In this document: piece after piece, positions 1-10,967 of the stretch
Position numbering within the stretch: position 1 is the stretch's first letter
How the letters are laid out: every line of letters begins with the position of its first letter
Origin: Circinella minor
Taxonomy: Eukaryota; Mucoromycota; Mucoromycetes; Mucorales; Lichtheimiaceae
Reading direction: 5' to 3'
DNA length: 64,000 bases
Assembly (NCBI GenBank): GCA_016758965.1
Contig: JAEPRB010000133.1
Coordinates: forward strand, 1 to 64,000
Notes under the pieces: generated by a model
What the model was told of the DNA's origin: nothing
Databases searched by the model: none
The model's input: only the letters and a program-made list of their open reading frames with translations
Program-made: the position numbers and the translations under genes

Positions 1-599
1 CTTTTATAAGCATAAAAAATAGGTACAGACTTTACTCGTGTACGCTCTCTTGGTGCATCAAATGTTTAAATAATAATTGACAGTATGCTCTATATATATC
101 ATCCATCACTTCAAATTTAAAAGATAAGGTGCTGGTTTTATATCATTGATATTATCGGTGGTATACAGTTTTCTTAATACTTTGTTTCATTTATTTATTT
201 TCACTCGAATATCCAACAAGAAGAATGTAAGATATGAGTTGGGATATAGAATAAGATAAAATAATACGGAAATAAGATATAATAATATTATAATATTAGA
301 TAATCTTCTCTCTTTCTTCTCTCTTCTTTATTCTCTCATCTGATAAATCCACATTATAATATACAGTTAGATATTTTGTTTTATCTGTTACGTTACATAA
401 AACAACTTTCGTGATCGAGAACTATATTTTTGTTCTATATATAAATGAGTGTATAAAAAACGTCATTAGTATATTTATTATCACTATAATTTATACATCC
501 ATTACTTACTGGATTCGAGTGACACATCGACGAGCAGAGGGTACTGGACAGCCAACTGTAAAATTTCATAGACGTTAGAAAAATCATTTAATTTTAATG

Positions 600-1230
600 C
601 ATAACGATTATATAATAAAAACCAATTACCCTCGGAAGTAGTATTTGTGTTGTCTTGTTCAGAACTGTATACGCGTGTTGTTTCGTTACTTGGAGGAGTT
701 CCACTACTACCTCATTAACGTCGTGATCCACGCCCACGTCTACCTCTACGTCCATCTCCACAAACAGTTACTGCATCATCTGCTAGTGTTGATCTCGTAT
801 ATAATGATATATATTTACTTCAAATGTAGAATCATGTTCTTTATAACCAACTTGATCATCCCTTGCTCAATGAACAGCTGTTAATTCTTGCGTAATAATT
901 CGTAATTGTCGAATCTTATAAAAAATAAAAAATGTCATTTTTTTAAAAAGTAATATATGAAGAAGTATCAGTAAATAAGTGATATTAAAACTATTATATA
1001 AAAGGCCAACGTCCTCGTTTGCAGATGTAGTCGAACTAAAAACAAAAAAAGGGCCAAGATAAGAGTATGAAACTAGGATATGGTACATCACGATTATTTG
1101 TTACAGGACATGCTTGGGGTGGTTCATGTGCAGGGTGTTACTGTCTGTTCTCTTGCTAACAATTCTTCAATCCGTATGAGACGAATAAGCAATTCATCGT
1201 TGATATTATTGTTACCATTATTTTGTTCCG
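600..1230 (-). pseudogene. Decayed coding trace, unknown protein
   Basis: On the minus strand several short stretches read like protein but are broken by stops and frame changes. Near 1150-1215 there is an Asn-rich run followed by a helical segment (NDELLIRLIRIEELLAREQ). Near 800-890 there is a segment containing QELTAVH and, after a stop, ARDDQVGYKEHD. Near 720-790 there is an Arg/Gly tail (GRRGRRGRGSRR) ending in a stop. No family was recognised. The order along one strand suggests one eroded gene or mobile-element ORF, but chance cannot be excluded. Confidence 0.25.
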
Positions 1231-3600
1231 TAATTCTTTTTTAAAATGCACCAAAGTAAAATAAAAAAAAACGATTTGATGTGTAATCAGCGAATTAAAA
1301 GGGATTTATTAGTTTTCATTATAAAAGGAATTTGAATTTGTTATTTGTGGTGTGGATCTAAGTGTAAGGAATAAAAAGAAACGCGTTATGCTCTTTTTTT
1401 TAGGGCCGCCCTTTTTTTTTCAGCATCCACAAAGTTTTTCCTTTGCGGTGGATTCTGCTTCAACAGACAAAACAAAAAGCTAATTCAGAACAAATAGATC
1501 GTATTTTATACACCTAGATATGGATATCCAACAAACTATTAGTTTGGGTTATTCAACCTATTTACGTACAATAAATATCATACGTAATAAAATTAGTATG
1601 GCAATAAAAAGTAGTAAAGTATAAGACATAAAATATTACTGTATGTAAATAAAAATTTTAGCATGGATTGACAAGAATTATAACATAAAATAACAAATCA
1701 AGTCAAGTCATAATAACATGTAATAACAAGAGTTATAACATGAAACAAAAAGCTATTTTTTTATAACATGAATTAACAAAACTTGAACAAGAAATAACAA
1801 GGTGGTTTTTTTTTGAAACAAGATATAACAATGGTTTTAACAAGTAATAACGAGTTAAACAGAAAATAACAACACATTTAAGAATCAACAAGATTTAACA
1901 GTGACTAACATGATTCTTTCCCATAGTGTATTCTTGCATTCTCAATCATGTACAACAAAAAGTTATTTTTTTTTACATCACTTATTATGCTTAGACTAAA
2001 TATTACCCGATCCTATAAGCTCATCATAGCGTGCCCTAATAAACTATTCTGTTACAAAGGTCACTGTATTTAAATCGATGCCCACAGTAGAGCAAAAAAA
2101 GTCACCTAATTTGGGTTCTTGTATACATATCAGTCCTCTATACTCCTTTATTATCTACTAATACCATTCGACGTACAATGGTTATTAAATATTTGTCAAA
2201 TCTTTTATTTGCCTTTGCATTCCCTTTGTTGATGGTTTATCAGGACAAATGTAACTAGTAGATTTGTTTTGTAAAAAAGCAAGAGAAAACCCCGTTCTAT
2301 TTTTATTTTATTTTGGCTCAGACATTTTATTTTCTTCTTTCCAATCTCTTATGATACACTCAATTCATAAAAAAAAAACACGCTACAATCTGACACCAAT
2401 GTCAATGTTTATTTACACTAACTTTTTTTGATCGTCACATATGGCACAAAGTATCAATAATGTACAATCGCACGAGCCAAATTTTTTCCTAATTTTCAAG
2501 ATCTCTCACACGCGTAATTCCAAAAGTTTTAAACGTCATGCATTGGGGCAAGAATATCCAAAAGGCTATGGCCACGCTTTGATAATAATTGTAAGAATAT
2601 ATACTAAGTTTTCGACACCTGTTCACATCGTCCACAGCAGCAAAAAAAAAAAAAGGTTATTGTAGTTTTTACTTTGTTGACTTCCCAAGTATTTGGTTTT
2701 CGGGAGTGGAAAACATAATCAATCATGAAGTTAGTTTTTTTTATATTCTTGCAAGTCTGAAAAGCCGTGTGCTGACTATGTTCATATATATGTGTCCGTG
2801 TGTATATATGATAGGTATTTAAGCGATAAAAACGTCTTCTGCTCTCATCCAATCACCAGTATCGTCATCGATGTTCAATAAATAAACTAGAAACAATACC
2901 ACAGGAAGGACGACATCCAGACAAACATTCGAAAAACAACCGAACTTTTTTTTATTTATAATTCCACGTCGAAAATTTTTCTTTGAAATAATTATCCTCA
3001 ATAAGTCGAATGAACAATATATGTATAAATAACCGTTCTAAAGAAAATATGATCTAGAATTAATAGACTGTAAACGGTATGTTAAGGTAGTAAGGAAATC
3101 TTAGGGGGTTATTTATCGCATACCCAAGGATAAAGAAATTTCGAAATTTTATATATTGATTATGTATTTTTTATTTAATTAGATTAAAAATAAATGGGTG
3201 CAACACAGTCATTGTGTTATCTCACATACAGTCAAAGCTCTAATAACATAGTGCAATGAAAATCAATTGCCTCAGTCGAACGATCAGCATGGTCGAACCG
3301 CCCTTTAAATACCATTTACACATCGATTTATACTTCACCCAAAATCAAACTATTAACAGCACTTTTAATAATAATATTGAATAGTACAGGAAATTTCGCA
3401 AATTATTAAAGTTATTTGGAGTGAAGATTTTCTTTGAGAACATGGTTAACATTGATCAAACGGTTGCCACGAGTTATTTTTGGCGAATTATGTGATCGAC
3501 AGAATGGAAAAGGATGACAATACTGTTACATATCGCATTAGTAAAGCTGGCGTAAAAATTACTTTTATAATATATACTACTAAACGAATAATTGCAACGA
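1231..3600. other. AT-rich non-coding stretch
   Basis: No convincing gene is seen. The stretch holds poly-A/T runs and, at about 1670-1915, a tract enriched in TAACA pentamers (listed separately). The short ORFs here are AT-rich, lack family features and look like chance ORFs. Confidence 0.5.
1670..1915 (+). repeat. TAACA-enriched degenerate tract
   Basis: I count about 13 copies of TAACA on the plus strand in roughly 245 bases, in contexts such as ATAACATG, AATAACAAG and TTAACAAG, with irregular spacing. The units are not strict tandem repeats. It could be an eroded satellite or a cluster of protein-binding sites; the sequence alone does not decide. Confidence 0.5.
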
Positions 3601-3627
3601 GGAGACAGAATGTGAAATATGATCACG

Positions 3628-3634
3628 ACACACA

Positions 3635-3696
<62 letters not shown>
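3628..3696 (+). repeat. Compound microsatellite (CA)n then (GA)n
   Basis: A run of CA dinucleotides passes directly into a long run of GA dinucleotides. An ORF across it would encode Thr-His and Arg-Glu repeats and is not considered real. Confidence 0.95.
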
Positions 3697-3699
<3 letters not shown>

Positions 3700-4214
3700 T
3701 GAAGAAACTGCTACTATAAACTTATTACGCTTTAACGCGAAAATATATTTTGCTGCTACTCAAGACATTACTGACGGTATCAATAACGCACATAATGACA
3801 AAAGAGCAACAATAACATGATAATAGAAAAGTAAATGCTAGTATAATCTATCTAATTATATTTATAAGTATTCAATATATTGCATACGTTTGAAGCTTAA
3901 TTTTTTATTATAATAAAATAGCAACAAACCAAAAGAGTAAACCCCCCTTCTACCTTAGTAATATATATTACACACTAATGGTTCAATCCTCTCCATTTTT
4001 TTTTTTTTTGTGTATAGACCAAAGTTTCCTTTTTTCAAAAGTATTTTAATTAACAATTTTAAATTGACATATTTCTTTTTGGGAACATACAGAAACAATT
4101 CTCCTTTATTTTTTTCAAGAAAAAACTGATAAAATTAAAGAGTAATTAATAATAGAGGATTATATTATATTGTTACGCTCCATTTTCATCGACCAATAAG
4201 TTTTTAAATATTAT

Positions 4215-4239
4215 ATTCATTGAGATTTCCTCAATGAAT
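4215..4239. other. Perfect 10-bp inverted repeat
   Basis: ATTCATTGAG and its exact reverse complement CTCAATGAAT are separated by 5 nt. It lies about 150 bp upstream of the truncated family copy. Role unknown; it could be a hairpin or a dyad binding site. Confidence 0.6.
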
Positions 4240-4315
4240 GAAATTATTTCATCAAAGATAACAATATTTGTAACAATTTCACCATTGTGCTGAAATCTCT
4301 TCACTTATATTTTAG

Positions 4316-4324
4316 TATAAATAG
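4316..4324 (+). promoter_or_regulatory. TATA-box-like element before truncated family copy
   Basis: TATAAATAG lies 58 bp upstream of the first in-frame ATG (4382) of the truncated copy. A perfect 7-bp hairpin (4347-4353 with 4357-4363, 3-nt loop) lies between. It suggests the truncated copy may still be transcribed; this is inference. Confidence 0.4.
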
Positions 4325-4381
4325 CCCTTCAATTTAGTTTAAAAGATCTTCGCTTCGCGAAGAGCATTTGAAGTGCCTATA

Positions 4382-5004
4382 ATGGGTGAAGATAAGAGAA
4401 TGGAAATTGCAAAAATGGTTATGGATTTGGTTCAAGAGTTTGCCTCACTGGAAATGCAAAAGCATCTCATTGCTGTATATACTTGGTATGCCCATACAAA
4501 CAAGGAAGATATAAATGCAATGCAAGAGCGAGCAAATGAATGGGCGCGGTTGGTTACGGAAGCACGTGATGTTAGCTTTGTAAAAACGAACGCTCATATC
4601 AGAGCCAATGAGGTCGATTCTGCAAGACGAGCAGTATCTTTATTTTATCAAGAATATATGGTAATGTGGCGTATTGGACAAGTATCCAGAGAAATGTTCA
4701 TGGATGTCGATTTTCCAGACAAAGGTCGTATAAAAGATTTCATCAAGTAAATAGTTCCAAATCGCTCTTGTCTTTCATTCAAAAATTTATTACCATTACT
4801 AATACCACATAAATTACTCATATATAACACTTTTCTATTCATTATGTGTTATCAAGACATTATTTACCATTAGATAAAGCAAACTTTTTAATAGTTATAA
4901 ATGGTAAAGAAGACAAATGGAATGACAAAAAACCAAAGGTTTATAATTTTCTTCGAAAGATGATAGGAGATGACATGAATAATTTTTGTAATGTACATTC
5001 TTAA
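4382..5004 (+). CDS. Truncated copy A of a tandem family of unknown proteins (C-terminal domain only)
   Basis: Two exons, 4382-4746 and 4857-5004, give 170 aa. The sequence aligns with the C-terminal part of the two full copies downstream. Shared features are the REIAKMV-like helix (here MEIAKMVMDLVQEFASLEM), SARRAVSLFYQEYMVMWRIGQ, the VDFP-K-GRI motif and PLDKANFL followed by KPKVYNFL. The intron lies at the same place and phase as in copy C (AA|GTAAAT..AAG|A). Copies B and C have about 280 further N-terminal residues; none are visible upstream here, where an in-frame stop lies at 4340. A TATA-like box at 4316 allows expression of a short protein, but a 5'-truncated pseudogene is equally likely. 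The upstream GTG at 4373 is not used as a start. Confidence 0.6.
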
Positions 5005-6913
5005 ATTATCTTGTGGCATAATATATAATATCATCTTTCTAGCTATAATATATATAAGTTAGGTCAAACAAACTACTAAAAGTATGATCTATAAATAGCA
5101 TATTTTGGCGATGAGCTGTAATATCAATATATATTATTTGATTTTCGTCGCTACTGATTCAACGTGCAATTATATAGTGCATATCACAAAATGTTTGATA
5201 AATTAGATTATTGTTATTAGTGCTTTTTTTATTAATTTTGGGTATGGGTCTATGATTTCTTTGAGAAAAAAAAAATTCTACCTTTAGAAATATACAAATA
5301 AGATAAGCAGTTGGTGGCTGGGTAATGACTATAACTTACTACTACTAATCTTTCTGCACATCATATGTCCAATTAAAAAATAGACAATATAAATATCTAC
5401 AACCCTTATTAGAATAATGTTACGTTGTAGTTACGCCTATGGTTTCTTATATAATTGTATTGTTTGACATTGCATTGCTAATCTCAAACCTTTTTATTCT
5501 ATCAAAAATATCTATCTGCTCTTTGAACAATTACTAACAGCTTTTTCTTTTTAAATATCTAAGTATAATATCTTATTGTCTTTTTTTCTAACGATTCGCG
5601 GCCAAATTATTTTTCACTTTGCGTTCGCTGTAATTTTATGTTTGTGCTTGATTATTTTTAATTTTACGCTGTTTATAGTACCAATATACAAGGATTTCTG
5701 CAAACATAAAATTACAGCGCACGCAAAGTGAAAAATAATTTGACCGCGAATGGTTAGGGGAAAAACCTTATATCTTTCTAATAACCTAGCCCCCCCGGGA
5801 ACTAATATGTTGTACAAATATTTTTGTATATCCTTTCACCAAAAGGTCTAATGATCCACTTGTGCTCCAAGAAAGCATCCGCATCATTTTTTACTATAAC
5901 TTTGTGGTTGGGTTTTTTTCCATATGCATTAGGTGTTTTTTTTATAGCTTTGGGGTTGAGAGGCTATCATAGTCGCAGAAAGACATGTTATCTTTATTCT
6001 GGCATTAACATAACGGTATACAATTTCGCATAGAATCATTATTAATTTAGGGTATAATGGGCTTTAACATAGTGTCGTAGTTATTTCTTTAAAGGTCATT
6101 ATGATACTATCACTACGTTGAGTTATTTAACTCACCGTGCGTTAAGTTATTAATAATATGATAGCTCTATGTAAAATTGTATGATTTTACAAAGTTAAAA
6201 TGAAAGAAAGGTCGTACAAAATAAGCTGATTCTTTGGGATGACGATACCCTCCCATGTAAAGTTAAAAAAAATCAGCAATCAGTATTGCACTACTGTATA
6301 TCAGTTATCACAATACGGATCCTAGTGTTTAAATTAATGGAGTTCCCATGAAAAACAAAGTCTTAAAAGCCCAAGAGATATTCCTTAAAGGAATTTGTTG
6401 GGGACCTGTAGAAACTCAAGACTACATATAAGTTCGGCTGAATTTATGCATTTGGAAAAGCTTACTACAGGTAAATTATTAACAGTCTGTTGCAATATAA
6501 TATTACTTTCAATCATTTAAACACATCACAAAATTAAAATAATACATTTTAGTGTAAATTCAATATATTATATCAAATCTTAGATTATATACATTAAAAA
6601 TAGGCTACTGAAAGATAGAATCAATTATATATTGTATGACATGTTCTCTTTCGCTCGGAGCGCACCCGAAGAGCTGCAGACAGTTTCACGTAATGTCCAA
6701 AAGGGAAGCGTAATAACAAAAATAAGAAATAATTGTCCTCGCCCATGGTCGAAAAAACGCCATTTCAGATTTTTTTTTTGTAATTCTCTGCTTCTTTACC
6801 AACAAAGCTTTTCTTTCCATTCGGAAAACCATTAGTGTTGTCATTACTAGTTACTGTATACCCCAAGTTCATTATTAAAACAAACAAATTATAATACATA
6901 TTAATTATTAATA
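5005..6913. other. Intergenic region between family copies A and B
   Basis: Apart from the inverted-repeat element at 5588-5757, no gene is supported. ORFs at 5824-6033 and 6632-6835 have no recognisable features. No N-terminal remnants of the tandem family were seen. Confidence 0.5.
5588..5757. mobile_element. MITE-like inverted-repeat element
   Basis: The left arm 5588-5644 and right arm 5701-5757 are 57 bp each and reverse complements with 3 mismatches, separated by 56 bp. The arms begin CTAACGATTCGCGG and CTAACCATTCGCGG respectively. There is no coding sequence inside. Long, nearly perfect arms with a short spacer fit a non-autonomous DNA element or a foldback structure. No clear target-site duplication was identified, and the arms are flanked by T-rich and C-rich runs. 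Confidence 0.75.
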
Positions 6914-8311
6914 ATGGGAGGAACCATGCACTCATTTGTATGCAACGATATTGAATCTTTATTACAAGAAGTGGTTCAATACCTGGAACGAAATACCAAA
7001 TATTGGAGAGAAGATATTTTTGAAACCTATGGATTTGAAAGAGACACTCGGGAAGCTCTGGCCGTCGTTGGACAGATCCTTCGATATGACAAAGAATTTC
7101 AAGATCATCTGATTAGATATGCCAGAAGTAACTTCAAGGATAGTAACAACAGTAACAGCAAAAAATATAATCAAGGATACAAAGGTATAATCAAAAGTAT
7201 TGTTCAACATATTCTTCAAGGACAGATGTATCTAGAAGAACACATTGATGATATCAGAGAACAAAAGCCAATTCGAAAAAACATTATCTGGTTTTTGATT
7301 CGTACACCTGCACCGAAGAAAAAATATCGACAACTTCATGTCATAGAAGCAGAACAACTACGAATGAAGCTGGATGAACTTTCAAAAGACAAGGAGTTTC
7401 TGTTATCAAGTGGTGCTGAAGTTACGGTAGATCAGTTCAAGGATGAATTGTCAGCAGAAGCATATGAGTTTTGGACCAAATCATTGGGATTGAAAACAAC
7501 AGCGGAATGGTCAAAATTTTCAGAAAATTATACTGTTCTTTATGGTAAACGGGCCAACAGTGATCTCAAGTATATTCGCGAAGTTATATTTAAAGAACAT
7601 GGAAAATCGGCGATAATAACAATTTATGGTGTTATTACATTGGCTCGTGAATATGGATTTCCTTTTGAACATCAACCTCATACTGATGAGAGTAGACGAC
7701 CTGGTGTTATAACCGAAGAAATTCGTACAGAAATTGCCAAAATGATCATGAACATGATGGTAGAATTCGGTTCATCAGAAATGCAAGATCATTTTTTGGC
7801 AGTGGTCAAATGGTATGCAAAAGTGGATCGAAAAGATGCCAACAGTATCAATGCGCGCGCAGATGAATGGGCCAGCTTGTGTAAAGAAGGAAGGTTATTA
7901 AAAGAAGAAGAGAAAACCGATGCACATCGTCAAGCCAATCGTGTTGATATTGCAAGACGTTCTATTTCCTTTTTATACCAACGTTATATGGTTATTTGGC
8001 GTATTGGGCAAATCTCTAGAGAAACACTCAAAGATGTTGATTTTCCAGGCCGTGCTCGTATTAAGGAATTCTTGCGATTTTTACTTCCACTGGATCACGC
8101 GAATTATCATCTTATTATTGGTGCCGAACCCGAAGAATGGCATCATCGCAAGCCTAATGTTTACAGGTTTTTGACTTTATTGATTACAGACGTGTCAGCT
8201 GAAGAAGAAAAAAATAAGGCTTCTCAACAGCAACAAGTACCTTCAAATAGTAGTACTAATGAAGATAAAAAACAAAATCTTGCCAATGGTGATCTGCAAG
8301 AAAAGAAATAG
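6914..8311 (+). CDS. Tandem-family unknown protein, copy B (full length, intron-less)
   Basis: Single-exon ORF of 465 aa. A second in-frame ATG at 6926 aligns better with the start of copy C (MHSFVCND against MASAFITND), so the true N-terminus may be four residues shorter. Three regions are visible. Residues about 1-160 are helical and basic-amphipathic. About 165-265 is a segment with FWTKSLG, a conserved Trp/Phe (WSKFSENYTVLYG) and YGFPFE. About 275-420 is an all-helical domain with ARRSISFLYQRYMVIWRIGQ, VDFPGRARIKEFL and PLDHANYH. A Glu/Gln/Lys-rich tail follows. No family is recognised with certainty. The N-terminal part recalls HeLo/MLKL-type four-helix bundles and the C-terminal part DUF4760-like helices; both are impressions, not matches. 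The intron present in copies A and C is precisely absent. Confidence 0.85.
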   Translation: MGGTMHSFVCNDIESLLQEVVQYLERNTKYWREDIFETYGFERDTREALAVVGQILRYDKEFQDHLIRYARSNFKDSNNSNSKKYNQGYKGIIKSIVQHILQGQMYLEEHIDDIREQKPIRKNIIWFLIRTPAPKKKYRQLHVIEAEQLRMKLDELSKDKEFLLSSGAEVTVDQFKDELSAEAYEFWTKSLGLKTTAEWSKFSENYTVLYGKRANSDLKYIREVIFKEHGKSAIITIYGVITLAREYGFPFEHQPHTDESRRPGVITEEIRTEIAKMIMNMMVEFGSSEMQDHFLAVVKWYAKVDRKDANSINARADEWASLCKEGRLLKEEEKTDAHRQANRVDIARRSISFLYQRYMVIWRIGQISRETLKDVDFPGRARIKEFLRFLLPLDHANYHLIIGAEPEEWHHRKPNVYRFLTLLITDVSAEEEKNKASQQQQVPSNSSTNEDKKQNLANGDLQEKK

Positions 8312-9211
8312 TTATTGCTATTATGAGTCAACAAATGTAATAAATTCAATACTCGTTTTATTATAAGACGAGTTATTGTTGTTGTTATAATGTATGTGTG
8401 CAGTTATTTTCCCATTTTCATGCCGTACAACATAAGAAACAAACAAATAAAGCAAAATAAATCGGACAAGAAACGTTTTTAGTTATTATTAAAAAAACAA
8501 TGACAGATATAAATATCAACAAAAATATATTTGCCATAATAAGAATGATCCTATAAAGGTTCCAAAAAAAGAAAATTATTATTCTGGGTCATCCTTTTTG
8601 ATGGACAGTGATACAGTATACTTATGCCTAGTATATAAAAATAGACCAATGGATGTAAAAGAATTTAGTGTAATGTGAGAACGGAGTGAGTAAGGACTCT
8701 TGTAACACAGCGAGGTAAACATCCTTTTTCGATAAAGTCATTCAGAACACCACCCCTGTTAATAGTAGTTTATTTTTTCTCACTACTTACTTTTCATTAC
8801 CTTTTTCAGTCAGAAACATATATTTGAACAAGTGTAGTAACAACAATTTGAATTATATATTAATAAGTAGTTGATAAGTTTTAAGATAAAAATTAAGGAG
8901 AAAAATGGGCGGAGTAAAAGAAAAGGTTATTCATGAATGGTAATAAAATGTGATGATCTGGAGATTCTTAAAAAAAATGTATATACCTATCTTTTTTTCA
9001 CCTAAAAAGTGAGCAAATGAATATCCACGACGCCACAACATAAAATTGCACTGCTAAGCCCAGTCCCATTAAAACCAAATATTCATGGTAACGCAAAAAA
9101 AAAGGTACTATACATAAAACAATAAATGAACTTGCTCCTAACCGTTATTATACCTTCCTTTTTTTTCTTTGTCTCTTCTTCTTTATTTCGACGACTTCTC
9201 GTCTGGTAAAG
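8312..9211. other. Intergenic region between copies B and C
   Basis: No gene is supported. The stretch holds the 3' end of copy B, A/T runs and pyrimidine-rich sequence leading into the promoter of copy C. Confidence 0.6.
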
Positions 9212-9223
9212 TATATATAAAAG
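9212..9223 (+). promoter_or_regulatory. TATA box of copy C
   Basis: TATATATAAAAG lies about 120 bp upstream of the chosen ATG (9334) and is followed by a pyrimidine-rich leader typical of fungal core promoters. It argues that the upstream in-frame extension from 9169 is leader, not protein. Confidence 0.6.
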
Positions 9224-9333
9224 AAAAGGCTTTTTTTTCTCTTTCTCCTTTATTTTACTATTCCTTCCTTTCATTATTGTTATTATACCCTTTCCTTTTT
9301 ATATTTACACCAAACAGTAAAATACCAACAAAT

Positions 9334-10967
9334 ATGGCATCCGCTTTTATTACTAACGATACCATCACTTTTATAAAAACTGTTGCTCAGTTTCTGGAGA
9401 AAACAGCCGACGATTATAAGAATGTAATACCTGAAGCCATAGCATTTGAACAAGAAGTTAAACACGTCTATGAAATCCTTCATCCTGTATTAACTGAAGA
9501 TCCTGACTTTAACACGTATCTCCACCAATATCTTCGAAATGGATTAAGTGATCGTAAAAATCACAAAGGTCAACAAGCCATTGTCAAGGATATCATACGA
9601 ACCATGTACATGGCCGAAAAAAAAATTAATCAATATCTTACCGAATATAGTAAGCAAAACAAAACGATTATACAATCCATTCGATGGTTTGCTAAACGTA
9701 CTTGGACAGCCCAAGAATATCGAGGTTATTTCAAAGGACAAAATGAACATATTCGTCGTTTGATGAACGATTTGGTCACCACTCGATCATTGGAAGCAGG
9801 TAGTGGTACTGTTACTGTACGTCGTTTTGAACATGATATGACTCAAGAAAGTTTTCAATTCTGGATGAAATATATTGGAAAAGACATTGTCGCCCCTTGG
9901 GGCTCTTTTAGTGAAGCGTATATTTTACTCTATGGTGATATGGAACCTAATGATTTGCAGTATGTTCGCAAAATTCTTTGCTCTTCTGGTGGTAGTTCCA
10001 TAACTGTGTTTGGATTTATTTCTTTGGTGCGTAAGCATAGTTTCCCTTTTGAAAATGTCGGTACAGATATACCTCCCGTGGAAAAAACCCTTTCAGAAGA
10101 AAGTAGAATGGAAATTGCTAAAATGGTAATGACATTGGTGTCTGAATTTGCTTCGGAGGAGATGAAGCAACATCTGACGGCAATGTATAGTTGGTACGAA
10201 GGTGTCGATCGAAAAAATCCAAAGGCATTCCAGGAACGAGCGAACAAATGGGCTTTGCTTAAGACGGAAATGCGGCACGTTGACGTATTGACACCAGAAC
10301 ATGAAAAAGCTGAAAAGTTGGATAGTGCCAGACGAGCTATATCCTTTTTCTATCAACGATATATGGTGATGTGGCGAATTGGTAAATTGTCAAGACAAGC
10401 TTTCAGTGGTGTCGATTTCCCTGGAAAGGGTCGTATTAGAGATTTTATAAGGTAAAAATATTCACTCATATTATTACACACACTTATTTTTTATTTATTT
10501 TTGCGTAACCATTTACTAAATATTACTTCAACCCCCCCCCTCCTTTTTTTATGGGCGACACATAATATAGACATGTTCAACCTCTTGACAAAGCCAATTA
10601 TCTCATCAGTATGGGTAAATCAGAGGAGACCTGGGACCAAAAGAAGCCACAAGTTTATCAATTCTTGGAAAAATTAATTGGGGATTCCAAAAAGAGCCCC
10701 AATCCAAAAACATCGGTACCAACGAAACAAGAGCAGCAAGTGGTAACAGAACAACAACTCAAGGAAAGAAAATCCGTTGAACAAAAGGAACTTCCTGAAA
10801 TCGTTCAATTACCATCAGTTAATAACAAAGAAAAGAAATACGAGTTAACGCCAGATAACGAAAAAATCCCACTATTGGTGATGGAAAATAAGAACAAATT
10901 ATCAGAGAACTCTCCCGGTACAGATACAATAGTTGAAGTAAAACAATCAACAATGGCTGCTCACTAA
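9334..10967 (+). CDS. Tandem-family unknown protein, copy C (full length)
   Basis: Exons 9334-10451 and 10571-10967 (donor AG|GTAAAA, acceptor ATATAG|A) give 504 aa in frame. The ATG at 9334 was chosen because it follows a TATA box and aligns with copy B. The upstream open frame from 9169 would be hydrophobic pyrimidine-tract translation. The layout matches copy B: helical N-terminus (NQYLTEYSKQNK, then FAKRTW), a middle segment with FWMKYIGK, a conserved W-x-x-F, YGDMEPNDLQYV and HSFPFE, and a C-terminal helical domain with SARRAISFFYQRYMVMWRIG, VDFPGKGRI and PLDKANYL. The tail from about residue 410 is low-complexity, rich in Lys, Glu and Gln. No signal peptide or membrane span is seen. Function unknown; see copy B for weak structural impressions. 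Confidence 0.88.

Noticed and set aside
3480..3719. ORF across the CA/GA microsatellite
   Set aside because: Half of it is Thr-His and Arg-Glu repeat translation; no gene features.
4373..4381. GTG start for truncated copy A
   Set aside because: A nuclear eukaryotic gene is expected to use ATG, and one lies in frame at 4382.
9169..9333. N-terminal extension of tandem copy C from 9169
   Set aside because: It translates a TATA box and a pyrimidine-rich leader into a hydrophobic string, and copy B aligns from the ATG at 9334.
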